Assembly (NCBI GenBank): GCA_021397835.1
Contig: JAJFZO010000049.1
Coordinates: forward strand, 8,499,001-8,563,000
DNA length: 64,000 bases
DNA from: Moringa oleifera
Taxonomy: Eukaryota > Streptophyta > Magnoliopsida > Brassicales > Moringaceae
Direction of reading: 5' to 3'
How positions within the stretch are numbered: the first letter of the stretch is position 1; each line of letters opens with the position of its first letter. The translations under genes and the position numbers were made by a program. The notes beneath the pieces are model-generated. The model searched no databases. It was not told the origin of the DNA and worked only from the letters and a program-made list of their open reading frames with translations. Below are positions 12,727 to 25,379 of this stretch, piece by piece.

Positions 12727-14864
12727 GGAAGTGGGGGTTACTTTATATATAATATTTAAAAATTTCAAGATTAAGTTAATTATTAAATTCAAAAGTTAAA
12801 CTATGAGTTATTTTCCATTTTAAAATAATATCTTTAATAATTAAATTCAAAACAATTTTAATAAAAGTTATCAAAATCCTAAACTATATTCGTGTATCAA
12901 ATCGAACTTTAAATATGCAAAAAATAATAAACTAAACTTTGTTATATTAACTTGATTTAAATAAATTTTAATTTAAATAATTAAAAAAATATTAATAGCA
13001 TGTTCAATTCATGATAATACAAATCTTTTCACTTTATTTGAAATTAAATTAGTTTTTTAATGTTTAATTTATTTTTATCAAAAAATTATAATTTTTTGAT
13101 AAATTTTTATTTTTAAAAAATTTTAAATAATAATTTTCATGTGAACCATCAGAATAGTTTTTTCATAGAAATAAAAAATAGCTATAATCTTTTTGTTCTT
13201 AACATACTCTTAAAAAATTGTTAAATTATTATTATATATATAATTATAATAATTTTATCTTTTTTTATTTTTTTGGGTAATCTATAAAGAAGAGAGAAAA
13301 AGAGAGAAAGTAAAAAATAGTATATTATTATTATTAAAATATTAATTAATTTTAATTTTAATTTTTAAAATATTAAATATTTAAAAATAAAAAATAATTC
13401 TCAATATATTATTTATAATTTATAATTTATAAATTTTATGAAATTTTGAGATTATAAATTTTTTAAAAATAATATTTTCGATACTTAAAAAATTATAAAA
13501 ATCTTTTGTGATAATAGTTTGAATACTTTTTTATATTTATGAAATTTTAAGTAAAGTTTGCATTTTATATAAACTTCACCCTTTTATATATAAATATTTC
13601 AAAAGATAAAATAATTTAAATATTCATCTATTCAAATTCAATCTTTTCAAAATAAGCATCATTACTAAATTAAAGTTAAGAAATTATGTTTTTACTGTCA
13701 AAAATTTCTTGAAAAGGTAATAGAAAAAAACTTTAAAAGTTTTATGTGGAAAAAAGATTATTTTATATTAATATATATAACACTAAAAGATTTGCACCCA
13801 TACTTAGCTATCTAAAGGTCATAATTTTTACAAATTTACACAATTTACCTTATGCAACAAAAAAAAAAAAAAGAGTATAACTTCAAGACTTTAATTCATT
13901 TATCTTAAAATAAAGTTAAAAGGTATCTCCACCATTTTAAAAGTTTTGTCCAAAATGACTAAATTAGTTTAAAAAATAATAAATTTTTTTAACAATTATA
14001 ATATTTTTTTTAAAAAAAATTATCCCACTAGGCTTCCAAGAAAAAGAACCTGAACTTTTCTTGTCAATTTTCATGATAGCTGATGCACACCCTCTTGATG
14101 TTGGAAGTCAATACAAACTGCTTATCTTGGGCTCTCATTCCTGTCCATCTCATCATATTTAAAATTCAAAAAAATATATATATATATGTTTAACTAGAAA
14201 TGTCATTTTTTAAGTTTTAAAATTATAAAAACATTTTTATTATGGACAATAATTGGAATACTATAATATTTGTATTTAAATTAAAATTTTTAAATAACTC
14301 CAGTTAGATATCTTATTGTTTTTGCTTCACTTATAATTCATTTTAATCAAACAAACTTGAACCAAACCAGCTCTTAACAGAAAATAATTTTATTAATATG
14401 TAAATTTGACCAACATTAAACTTACAAAGATCAATAAATAATATCAAATACCATATTTTCTTATAACAAGGAATATGCTCATCAATAAAAACCCAATTCA
14501 GACTCATAGCCTACAATTGTATACCGCTTCCATCCTTTCTTCTCACATCATTCCACACCTGCATCGTTGATTCTTTTTATCTTTTCCTTTCCGCTGCCAT
14601 GCATAAGCTATTATATAAACAGTTGAATCAATTCAGTTAAAGAAAGAGCAAACACCAAGAAACAACGATGATGAAACACAAACTTGTATTGATTAAACTG
14701 GATAAACCCCAACTTTGATTTATTGTCCATTAGGGAGACAGACAGTTCGAAGCTCACATTTTTGCTTCACCTTCATCACTGTATTATACAACAAAGCTAC
14801 CCAAATTACAGAACCCTGCAAACAAGAGCCATACAAGCTAGGTTGTTGAGTTACTTTTGAAAGC
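12727..14864. other. A+T-rich spacer, no gene recognised
   Basis: Mostly A+T-rich noncoding sequence. Bases 13,423–13,590 resemble 20,482–20,625 and are listed as a dispersed repeat. The part from about 14,480 to 14,864 probably includes the 3' UTR of the CASP-like gene. Confidence 0.4.
13423..13590. repeat. dispersed A+T-rich repeat, copy 1
   Basis: This stretch aligns by eye with 20,482–20,625 over about 150 bp, with several shared landmarks in the same order (TTTGAGATTATAA, TTTTCGATACT, GATAATAGTTTGAATA and their variants). It belongs to an unclassified low-complexity repeat family. Confidence 0.5.
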
Positions 14865-17099
14865 CTACCACCTGGAAGTGTTCTTGCTTTTGTTGTTGCC
14901 ATACAAGCGGAAGAGACTGAAAGCAGAGATACAGGAGATGCCAACCATTCCAATGCTGACAAGGAAGGCGCTGGCTACCCCTTCCCCAACTTGGTTACAG
15001 AACTTCCCATACATGTTGCATATCTTCATCCATTGAAATTCCGGTTGCCCAAACTTACCAAACATTCCTGACTGGACAGCTGCCGCCACAGCAGCCACCA
15101 TCAAGTATGACATCATCTGCTTAAACACGGTTCATTAAATTTATTAAGTGATGATAATCACCCAAAAATATGTACTCTGTTTCACCCAGAACATCTTCAA
15201 TTTAGACTTCATTGAAAAGTATGAGAGTCAGATTCCTTTCAGACAGGGGAAGTACAGAGAGCATTTACTTCAAAACACCAAAAAAAAAAAACATAAAAGA
15301 TCAATCAAACCTGTTTCAGTTTGTCACAACATCAGAAGACAAATGAAAAGCCAATTCATCAAATATCACTCCATTCGACAACATTAGACATTGGCATTAA
15401 CACGTATGTTCTGAAGAACTAAGGAACCACTAGACAATGCACTTGTTAACCAGCATTTTTTCTCCATCACATATTTATTCCTAGAACTTTCCTCTAGAAT
15501 GGGCTCATGCTACCCATAAATCATGAAAGCACAGCTCTTACAAAGCTGCCAGTTATAGCTTCGCTGGTATCTAGAGCCACAGTATCTCTTCCTCCAAAAC
15601 TAACTGGAACATGCAAATACTAAAATGGCATTTCAAAGTTGAATCTTCTATTTCACCTTAAAATCCAGCGTACTGGATGAAGATTCGATCTGGTTAAGTC
15701 AAATTGTTATGGAAAGAGTAAGAAGTGGTCCCCGAACTTTTCTTTCTTCCACCTAGCATATTAATCGTCAAACTTCATGATTGCTACTGGTGTCGGATGC
15801 ATTCATGGAGGAAGGTCCCTTCCTAAGATTGTCTGGTCTAGTGGTCATTTAGGACCAAGCAATGCAAATTGGAGCTTACCATCACTTCAAGATCAATCTC
15901 CTAGCTAGTTGAGTACCATACATGCTAATTAGTAGGTAAAGCTATGAGCCAAACTCAATCAATGCCTTAACAATTTCATATGATAAGAAATTCCATGAAA
16001 CCTATCAAATACAATGCACCAGTCTCTCATAAAACGCGTGATGCACACGAGTCATTTTATTGCAACGTCAGAGACGACCTGGTCCTGACACTAGCCAGGA
16101 CAGGGAATACTTTTCAACCCTAACCTCATAATTAGAACCATTGCCCAACAAACACCAATCCCCCCTTGTTATCTTTGCAATGCAACTTGAGGTACAACTT
16201 GAGAACCAGCTGTCTCAACTTATTCATCCATGTTATGGATCATATAAGATTGGACTTTCCATGCCAAGACCACAGCATAAAAGGTTAAGAAAACCCATAA
16301 GATAAATTAATAAATGAGAGCATTCATTATATCAACCCTACCAATTGGTTGATTTAAATTTTCTCATTTCCTTGCCCTTACTTTCCCATAAATGGCATTA
16401 ACTTTTTTTGTTTTAATGTCTATAATTTAATTCATGGAAGTTGTTAAACTACCTAGTTAAGGATATAGATTAGAAGTTAGAACTTTCCAATTTCAAGCAG
16501 GTCAAAGTTATACTTAACTGTAAACATTATCGACAAATCAAATCATTCAGAATAAATGCTCAGGCCATGTGGGTTATGTTTGGAATCACATTCCTAATTA
16601 AGCATGCAACAATAACCAAAAGAAAGAAAAGCATGTGAAGGAGTGAATACCTGATCTCCAGAGAAAATGGCCCAAGCTAGGGGCTTGCTGAATAGCACAC
16701 TCCCTCTGATAATAGCTACAATGCAGCGCACCCCCTGCACCAACGAGTATGCTGCAGTTATTCCGTTCGCTACCACCAAAAACCTGCAAGTTAAGACCCT
16801 CGTATTTCGTCAGAGAAAATCAAGAAATAAGTATGTGGAAAGGCAGGAAGTAGATCAGCAAGCTACAGAATTTACACGAGGGCTTTCATGTCTGTAAACA
16901 CAGCTTTCTTTTGAATGGAGAAGATTTCTCTGACTTGGGTGTCCGTACCCACAAGAACAGCAGCAAGAACACTGAGGCCACAGATCAAACACCTCAAGAC
17001 CAACTCTGCTAGCCTGACCCTTCTGTCAATCTCCTTCAGGTTGGTGCCATGATACACTGGCACATTACCAGGACTAACGCCAACACCCAAGTAACTCAT
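14865..17099 (-). CDS. CASPL2B: CASP-like membrane protein, 2B type, 3 exons, 202 aa
   Basis: This is a four-pass plasma-membrane protein of the CASP-like (MARVEL-related) family. CASPs proper organise the Casparian strip; the role of 2B-type members is poorly known. Exons on the minus strand: 17099–16876, 16783–16651 and 15116–14865, joined by GT–AG introns of 92 and 1,534 bp. The protein starts [20 protein letters not shown] and ends SKNTSRW. Likely membrane segments are at about residues 30–50, 75–96, 119–139 and 165–188. Conserved features include [11 protein letters not shown] before and in TM1, the KALVFLVVANG start of TM2, and the [19 protein letters not shown] loop before TM4. The length is normal for the family and the frame is clean. 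Assignment to subgroup 2B rests on recognising the N-terminal and loop motifs. Confidence 0.92.
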
Positions 17100-19323
17100 T
17101 CTTTAGCAAGGAAGAAACACTCAAAAGAGTAAAACAAGAAGAAGAAGTGATGATGCTAATGAGACAACCTCCTAACCCAGATAAAGCTAGCAGACGAAAA
17201 GCTAAAAGCAAGAAGCACTACTGCACAAACATCAATCAAAAGAGGTCCATTATTTAAATGGACACAGCCAGGAAATCGTATTTATTCCCTGGGGATTTTG
17301 GTTTCTTCAGTATTTCAGTGAATTTGAAAATATTTGGTGATGGAGATTATCTGCAAGACTTGAGGGCTGCCAAGTGGTCAATGTTGGAGACTCCAGAATG
17401 ACATAAGCCTTTGAGAGTGGGGACGGAGACATTATTAAGGACCTAACCTTTGCATCTGGTTTTGCACTTAAAGCTCACTGTGGGAAAAGTCGAAAAGAAA
17501 ATTTTCTTTTCTTTTGAGCCTTCTGGGGAAAAGGTGATGGCTTCTGGTCTCAAGAAAAAGTTCCAATAAAATGACAGCGTCATAAATCTCTCTCATTCAA
17601 TGGTCTCGGGGTTCCATAACCCTAACCCATTCACGAGTCTGGCAAAGAAATTCTATTCATGAATTCGACTGCAGCAGTTCCTGATTTGAATCTTGCTTTT
17701 CAAGCAAAAGCCGAAGAACAGTCAGAAAGAAGGGTAACAAGATTTTGCCAAAGGGATCAAAATAAATTTTAGGGTAAAAATGGGTTGATGATTATTTCAT
17801 TTTATTATTTAAATTTTTATATTTTAAAAATAATAAATAAATTTTTAATTGATTAAATTAAATTAAATTAACATTTTCTAAAAATTTAAAAACTAAAAAT
17901 ATTTAAATTAAAATTTGTATGCAATAAATTTTGATTTAAAAATTTTTAGTGTAAAAAAATTAAACTACAATTGTAAAAAATTTAAAATATTTTAATATTA
18001 AAAATATATTTTTTAAAATTTAAATTGTTAAAATTTTATAAAAAAATAAATTTTATATCAAAAGTGATATAAATTTGAGAATGTTTCAAAATGAAGTGAG
18101 TAATATATTTAAAATATTTTTAAACTATTTTAATAATAATAAAATTTTTAATTTTTTATAATTTATTTAATAAATATACAATTTAAACTAAATTGATAAA
18201 TTAAAATTTAATTTATTTTTTAAACATAAAAATTTGATCGATAACATTAACTAAATATTAAAGTTTTATATAACCTTTATTCAAATTTTTATTACTTTAC
18301 AAACATAATGTAGTTATCATAATTAATATTTATATATTATATGCATTAACTTATTATTAATTTTTATTATACTTTAAATTATTATTTTTGTGTTCAATAA
18401 TTATATGCTATTTATGATATCTTCATTTTTATTTGACATTTTATATAGTATCTTTAATATATATATTTTTTGAAACTAAAGTTTCTTTAATATAACTTTT
18501 AAGTATATTATTAAAAATAGGTGATATATTACACTATAAATAAAAAATATATATTATTTTTTTAATTCTCATGTAAACATTATAAAGAATAACATTATAT
18601 TTCATAAGTTTATTCTTATTTCTAACATTAAAAAAAGTAAAATATATAACCAATAGAGTCTTGATTTCCTTTTCTTTTGAAAAAAAAGAAAAGAGAGAAA
18701 TTGCATAAAAATATTATAGAATTATTTTGATGGCATTATAACATAAATTTGAAGGAAACACAAAATAAAAAAGTAAAAATTACTAAAAGTTTAAATACTA
18801 AATAAATTATTTGACCTTTCTATTTGAAAGAAAGGTCAATTTGAATATATTTTTATAATATATAATTTGAAAGAAAATGTAAAAGAAATATTTATCATGT
18901 TCCTTATAAACAATAAATCTGTAGCTCAATTTCAAAAATTATTTTATTTCTTTCCTGCAAATTATGAGAAAAAAGGACTTGTTGATTTGAAAGGAAAATT
19001 AAAGATAAATTCAGTGAAATTACTGCAAATTAAAATTCAGAATTAAATGAAAACTAAAAAAAAAACTATATTTTTATTAGAGAGGTGATGATAGCTTGTG
19101 GTGGGCCATATGTAATTTTGTGCGGTAGGTTGGGTGTGTGTTAGCCTGTAGCTATAATTTTGCTTATTTGTGAGAGGAAGATTTAAAAATAATCAGACCT
19201 CCACGCGTCTGGTTGAAAGGGGGCTTCATGTTCTGCCCGGAGAGCACTTAAGCGTACACGCGCGCACATGTGCGTGTTTGTTCAATGGCCCTAAATGGCA
19301 ACCCCCAACCACTTCATCGGAAG

Positions 19324-19460
19324 TGACGTGTCCTGTCCATCTCCGATTCTGGTTTAAGCCTTAGCCATATGTTTATAATACAACACAAAGCAAATAAAGA
19401 GATTATTAATGACTGAAAATGATGGAACCTCAAACTCTCATTATATTAAGAGACACGTCA
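19324..19460. promoter_or_regulatory. inverted pair of TGACGTGTC elements
   Basis: TGACGTGTC at 19,324–19,332 and its exact reverse complement GACACGTCA at 19,452–19,460 lie 119 bp apart in an island of ordinary composition. TGACGTG(T/G) is a bZIP-type binding core. Which gene they would serve is unknown. Confidence 0.3.
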
Positions 19461-19972
19461 GCAATTTGCATATTTTACGAAAGTTGTAGGTAGAGAGAGT
19501 TGGTTTCACGCATAAAATGAGAGGTGGGAATGGGATGAAGAAATGGCATGCCATACCACATATGTACATGATGGGGTCGTGATGGGGCCATACCCCATAC
19601 GCATGTGGATGGGGATGCAGGTGCAGCGAGCCTCACGTTTCTCCATGCGTCCTGTTGACCTTTCTACGTGTAGGATAAGACAAGCACCATTCATCTCGAT
19701 TTTTATCTGTCTCTCCATATGATGTGGTTGTGATTTGTGGTGATTTTAATGCTCTCTATCTTCTATTTATTTTATAGACACAGTGATTCTGTTGGTGCCA
19801 GTTATAGTTGACTTGACAGCACTCAGAAATCTCTGATCGTATCTGGCTAGCTATCTCTTGAGATCATTAAGGTCGTGATAGAATTGATGGAAGGGCAGAA
19901 GTAGTCATTTTGTTGTTAAAAAAAAAAGAAGAAAGAACAAACGAGAGGGGTTTGCTGGCTAGATTCTGTCTA

Positions 19973-20006
19973 CGGCCACGGCCACGGCCACGGCCACGGC
20001 CACGGT
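19973..20006. repeat. (CGGCCA)n hexanucleotide repeat
   Basis: About five and a half CGGCCA units occur in succession. In one plus-strand frame they read as alternating Arg-Pro, but that open frame (19,910–20,146) begins in a poly-A run and shows no other protein-like feature, so I treat it as a microsatellite. Confidence 0.85.
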
Positions 20007-20481
20007 TGCTGCATAGGAAGTTTTATCCACAAATTCCAAAATTACTTTGTATTTCAGTGGAAGGGGACCAGCATCTCTTTAATTCATGGCTTCTTCATGA
20101 TTCTCTTTCCTCAATTAAGGTTGTCAATAATACACCTAAAGAGTAAAGAGTGGTTCCAAGTTGTGCTAATAATTTTTTTAATATATAATAAATTTTGTTA
20201 AATTTATTAGTCATAATTTATAAATCATGAAATAATTATTGTATTTTTAGATAAAAATATTATAAAATTTTGATATTTATTTCGTATTATCAATTAAATT
20301 TTTTATATTTAAAATAATAAATTTAATTTTAATATTTTAAATTAAATTAAATTTTAATTTAAATAATTATAAAAATAAAAAATTATTATTAAAATATCTC
20401 AAAAATAATTTAAATGAGTTACTCATTTTATTTCAAGTCTATCTTTTAAATTTAAATAATTTTTAATAAAAGATCTTTTTT

Positions 20482-20625
20482 ATAAATTTTTAAAATTTTG
20501 ATATTATAATTTTAAAAAATACATTTTCAGTATTCATAAAATTATAAATTTTTTATGACGATAACTTGAATATATTTTTATATTTATAAAAAATTTTAAA
20601 TTAAAATTTGTTGCATAAAATTTTT
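20482..20625. repeat. dispersed A+T-rich repeat, copy 2
   Basis: Partner of the copy at 13,423–13,590, in the same orientation, diverged by substitutions and small indels. Related A+T-rich wording also occurs near 17,900–17,950 and 35,060–35,110, so the family probably has more members. Confidence 0.5.
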
Positions 20626-22531
20626 AATTTGAATATCTAAATTTTTAAATTTTATCAAAATTTAATTTACATTAAATTAACAAATTAAATTTAAATTTAT
20701 CACTTTTTAAATATAAAAATTTTATTGATAACATAAAATTAATGTTAAAATTTTATGAGATATTTATTTGATATTTTTATAATATTAATCATTTTATTAT
20801 ATAAAACATAATAATTAATAAATAGACATCAAATAAATTTTTATGTTTAAGCTACCTCTTTCTCTCTAACTCTCCTGCACTCTCTCTTTCTTGCTCTCCT
20901 GTTACTATATTCCGTACTTAAAGTGAGATTATATACCTAAATTATTAAAAATTAAAAATATAATCTTTAAGGTTTGATGTCATTCAAAATCTACGTCACT
21001 CTGAAAAACATGTTCATATTTGTATTATTTTTCACCAAAGATACAACTAACTTGAAAGCCATATCATTTTATTATATTATTCATCATATATATAATCATA
21101 AAAATATATTTATTATTTAATATTTAAAAATTATAAATATTAAAATTAAAAAAATTAAATTAGAAAAAAAAATATAAATATAAATATAAATCTTTAATTG
21201 ATATGATTTTCTTTTTAAGTTTCAATTTAAATTAAATATCTTGGTTTCTGAAGATGACATTAAAATTGGCCTAATTCTTAGATTTGATGTCAGGATTAAA
21301 AAATTTGTTTCACCTGCTTGTCTTCGCCTAGGCAGTGGCTGGGGCCTACCTATCAGCTTTTTATCAATTTAATATTTAATATTAATGACTCTAATCTAAT
21401 TTACTCAGCATCAAGTTGCTGGTTGTGTTATTAGTCAATGTGAACTGATTAGATTGACGATTAAAGAAAATGGGCGGTTGCTTTTTGCCTTATTCTTAGG
21501 ATCACCGCCCCTGATATCGGGAGGTGCATTTCACACTTTGCTTTTTAATGCACAATGTGTCCTTGGGCTTTGGACTGAGGGGCTCACCTGGTCTTCTGGG
21601 TCGAACCACGCAGGACTACAAAGGGCGTTGAGGTTAACCCTGATAGGGAAAGATTGTAGCATGGCTCCATTGATGGACTCTGCAACTACTTAAGAAGAAT
21701 GGACTGAATTGTTGAGATTTTTCTCTTTCAAAGGTCAGATTTATCAAGGCCATACATAAACAATACAGGATTACTACACTTTCCAACAAATCACCCTTTC
21801 TTAAATACTATTTAACTATGGAGTTTGAACTGCAATAATAGAGAACCGAAGAATCTGAGTATTTCATGTCTCATAAAAAACAATCAAATCTTGAATTCTT
21901 CATACAGGCTTTACTGCGATCTCTTTCAATCCCTAAGGAGAAGTTTCAAATTGGCATGATCCATGACCTGTCATCAAACGTAAATCACAAAGGTTTGTGA
22001 CATCTGAATCTTCAATAAAAATCAACTTAATTAATTATTCCAATTGATTGGGCACACCCAAGTGTTCATCACAAATAAGTGCTAGGAGAAGAAGCCGTAG
22101 CGGCTGCAGAATTGTAGGGGAAGTAATGATCTTCCGCAATTATTTGATACTGTGATGAATAAATTATTACAAAGTTTTCTGTTTTCGATATTTTTATTGC
22201 TTGAGATTGAAATCAAGATTAGCCCTCTTTGGTCAAGATCCAATTAGACAGAAGGTATACTTTTCAAAAGTAAGGAGTATATCCATGGAACATATTTTAA
22301 GGCACATGAATCCATGTTCTAGAAACTTGATTCATTAGCAAATCCAGCTGGGTGGGTTAACTCATCTAAACTTTCATATGTGTTCTAAGGAGATAGAAAA
22401 CATATGGGTTTTTTTTTTTATCAGCTTTATGGTATTTTCTTTAGAGCAATGCAGGCCTATTCCAGTTAGATTGCAGATTAAACAAGGATTACTCATGATA
22501 ATATGCTGAAGCTAAGATGAATTTAAGTGAG

Positions 22532-22964
22532 TTAATCAGCGATCTTACTGGGGTCAAGATCAGTTATCATTGCGGCAGAATTGAAGTAGCAAGTAGCTCC
22601 TCTGTTCTTGAACTTGTGATAGTAGTTGTTGAAGGCATAAGAGGCATGGTCCCTCAGAGTGTTCGGCATGTAACAAGGTTGGTTTACTTGTATCTTGCTG
22701 CAATCTGCACCTCCTTTGCTGCAAGCCCAATCCAGGGCCATTTGCAGCTCATCGTCTGGAGTTTGCACATCAGCTATGCACCATTCCTTGAACTGCCCAT
22801 CTGAAATCCTCATAAGAAAATCTTACAATTAAACCAACATTTACTTGATAACAGATGCAGTAAGTCCAAAAGGATAGACTTATCTAGCATACTTAACCTG
22901 ATTTTTGCAGAATCAAAGTAGCCAAGAGAACAACAAACAGAATCCTTAATGGAGCAGATGACAT
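22532..22964 (-). CDS. secreted X8-domain (CBM43) protein, 2 exons, 111 aa
   Basis: X8 domains bind beta-1,3-glucans such as callose at the cell wall. Exons on the minus strand are 22964–22898 and 22800–22532, with a GT–AG intron of 97 bp that falls after codon 22. Residues 1–22 form a hydrophobic signal peptide (MSSAPLRILFVVLLATLIL). The X8 domain fills residues 28–107: EWCIAD, WACSKGGADCSKIQ, CYMPNT, HASYAFNNYY and ATCYF are all classic motifs. The cysteines are C30, C49, C56, C65 and C93. The sixth cysteine usual near the domain's C-terminus is absent, because the protein stops at residue 111. There is no attached glucanase domain and no C-terminal hydrophobic tail for a GPI anchor, so it should be a small soluble apoplastic protein, similar to Ole e 10-like or single-X8 proteins. 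Confidence 0.9.
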
Positions 22965-23044
22965 TGTAATCCAGGAGCAGTTGCAGGAGCTTCTATCTAC
23001 AGTCTGTACTCGAGCTAGCATCTACTTGAACATGCACAGTTAGC

Positions 23045-23051
23045 TTTTATA
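23045..23051 (-). promoter_or_regulatory. TATA box of the X8 gene
   Basis: TATAAAA reads on the minus strand about 80 bp upstream of the X8 gene's ATG, a normal position for a plant gene with a short leader. Confidence 0.65.
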
Positions 23052-23964
23052 CTTGATGAAGCAACTTAAGGAGGAATTTTTTGCTTTTGACAAAGTTGAG
23101 TTTCCACTCTATCTATGTTTCTTCCATCTCACGCAACTCCACAGATTTTGTTTGTAAGGCCTAAAGGTCCCAAAATACCCATATTATATCCCATTTCTGA
23201 ATCTTCTTTTTGCTGTGTGATTACTATATAATGATCTCCTAACTGTTGCTTATGGTCTATTCTGAACTTCAATGTTCCTCAAGTTTACAGATATTTCTGG
23301 TAAATGGGTTTCTATTACTATCAAGAAAATTCAAAGGTAACAGCTGCTTTGGTCATTGTACAAAAAGTTAAGAAACCCTTTAAGCCTGAAAGAATATCTG
23401 TTTGTCATGAAAGCATCAAGATGAGCCTACTTGTGAAGTAAACTCCCAGAGCACAAGCAGGACCTTCTTTAGGGTCTTTCTGGCAGTCGAGTCTTGCTTA
23501 GTTTTCTTTTCGTTCCTCGGTTAGATTCAAAAGCAGTAGAGTTGGTGGATAACTGAGGCCTATCTATCATTATCAATGCCGTACAAGTATCCTGATTCTT
23601 AACAAAATTTCATAAGATATGGACAAAATTTCTTATTTTATGGGTCTTCGATGACATTGATGGTGAGCTACACAATGCTTTCTTATCCTTTATTTTTTTC
23701 TTTTTAATGGAAAATGAATTTGTCAGATCACGGAACTAAAGATGATTTAACCGTATGTTAAATTAAGAGTACTGACAAAAATCACCTCCTTAATAGGAAG
23801 ATCAAAACTTGCTTGGAAACCTAATGGAGGAACTTCTCCAGGATAAGATAATACAAAATATATTGAAAGGGGCAAATGCTTGCGGGTCTGAAAACTGCGC
23901 AAGGCCACGGAGGCTGACCTACCTCGGAGGAACTTAGGGGGCCAATGAGAAGCCAACACTTTTC

Positions 23965-24213
23965 ATGTGCTTTGTCTTGAGGCTAGATGCCTCAACTCCA
24001 GGCAGCGAAGCAAAACATTTTTCAAGTTTTATGAGAGACCCAGAGGAGGACAAGTACTTTAAGGTGCTAGGTCCCTTTCACTTGCCTCTCATGGGCACTG
24101 ATCCTGATATCTACGAGTACCCACTGCTCCTGTTCAGAGATTACTGGAAGTTAAGGAATTTGGAAGATGATGAAAGCTTCGTTTTGCTGCGTACCCGAGA
24201 AAACGGTTGTTGA
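23965..24213 (+). CDS. unrecognised open frame, 82 codons, possibly a gene fragment
   Basis: I do not recognise this protein. It stands out because its composition is protein-like rather than A+T-driven: charged stretches such as RDPEEDKYFKVLG and LRNLEDDESFVLLR alternate with a hydrophobic-aromatic segment (DIYEYPLLLFRDYW). There is no clear promoter, splice acceptor or downstream exon, and the upstream sequence has stops in this frame. It could be an exon of a small gene, a decayed fragment of a larger one, or chance. Confidence 0.25.
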   Translation: MCFVLRLDASTPGSEAKHFSSFMRDPEEDKYFKVLGPFHLPLMGTDPDIYEYPLLLFRDYWKLRNLEDDESFVLLRTRENGC

Positions 24214-25379
24214 TGAACTCCTCTGCCACTTAAACAGAGAAGATGGGTCACAGTGCAAAAGGGTTATTAGAAACAACAAAAAAAAAAGTTGCTCGGAAAG
24301 ATGATTTTGACGAATTCCAAGAAGTGAGAAGCAGAAATAGCAGATCACTATGGTTATTACAGCAAGCAACGATGCGATAATGACAGAGACTATGATAGGG
24401 AACACAGATATATAAAAATGGATAAGGATGCTAAATATCTGGTGCTCACACAATTGAATGCAGTTCTCCGTAAAGAACAACAGATATGCACTTAAAAGAT
24501 GATGCCAAGCCAAGTGTGCCTTGTCAGTCACCATTTAGGTTTTAATTATGGGTATGTTCAAGGATCCAAAAGATTTGATTCTTAGAGAGACTATTTTTGC
24601 ACAAGACCTAAAAATAACTACTTGTTGACAGAAGAAGTATCATATGATAAAAAAATCAAAGATTTAGGCGGGAAGTCTAGAGCAAATATTAAATGGGGCT
24701 GGCAGTAATATTAGTACCAGGTGCTACTTAACCCCACTTTGATTTTCAATATTTTGTATTTATGGATTATTTTGTTATGATAATCACAAGAAAGAAAGAG
24801 TAACATATGACACCAGTGCCGAAACAAGGGCCTGAGCCAGCAAAGAAGAAATAAAGAAGCAGAGGCGACACTAGATACTTACAAAGCTGAGTCATGAATC
24901 AAGCCAAGCTAGTCGAAAATCCCGGGAGGGCAACTCTTTTGTTAGGTTAATTTCAACTTCACTTATGGTATAGGTACTGTAAGATTGATGCAGCATACAT
25001 TAAAGTTTGTTAATCAGTGGTCGGTTTTTATATATGAATATCTGGCCCTGAAACTTGTTCTTTGTACCCCAAGAAACTTCATCTGAATTATTGCAGGGGA
25101 ATCCCATCAGTCTTTTCTCTTCCATCGAGTGTTTGGGTTAGAAAACTTGGAGTCTCTTTGGATTTTGACGAAAAACATAAATGGAGTTGAAAGAGAAACG
25201 AACATAAGATCAATGACTGCAACGGATAAAAGAGAAGAAGATCTTCATGCATTCAACTACTCAGAATTAATTACGTCATTTTAACACTTGATGTTAGAGA
25301 CTAAAAGTACGACCAAGCTAGTATCAATAACATAGGAACTCTTCTAATATTACATCACCGTAGAGTGTTATAGGTTTGT

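Larger units (their letters stand above)
17100..22531. other. spacer between CASP-like and X8 genes
   Basis: The proximal 600 bp should contain the CASP-like promoter and leader. Bases 17,760–19,070 and 20,160–21,300 are very A+T-rich. Two islands of ordinary composition (19,080–20,150 and 21,420–22,400) stand out, but their open frames (for example 19,170–19,364 and 21,454–21,693, plus) have no recognisable motif or splice structure. They may be promoter, UTR or noncoding transcript sequence. Confidence 0.4.
22965..25379. other. spacer between the X8 and 128-aa genes
   Basis: Mixed-composition sequence. Apart from the X8 promoter and the open frame at 23,965–24,213, I see no supported gene. 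A 127-codon minus-strand frame at 24,151–24,534 overlaps that frame antisense and looks like a hydrophobic shadow. Confidence 0.35.

Noticed and set aside
19910..20146. Frame encoding an Arg-Pro repeat
   Set aside because: The repeat comes from a CGGCCA microsatellite; the rest of the frame is not protein-like.
24151..24534. 127-codon hydrophobic frame on the minus strand
   Set aside because: It overlaps antisense with a more protein-like frame, has no family motif or splice support, and its hydrophobicity fits an A+T-driven shadow.
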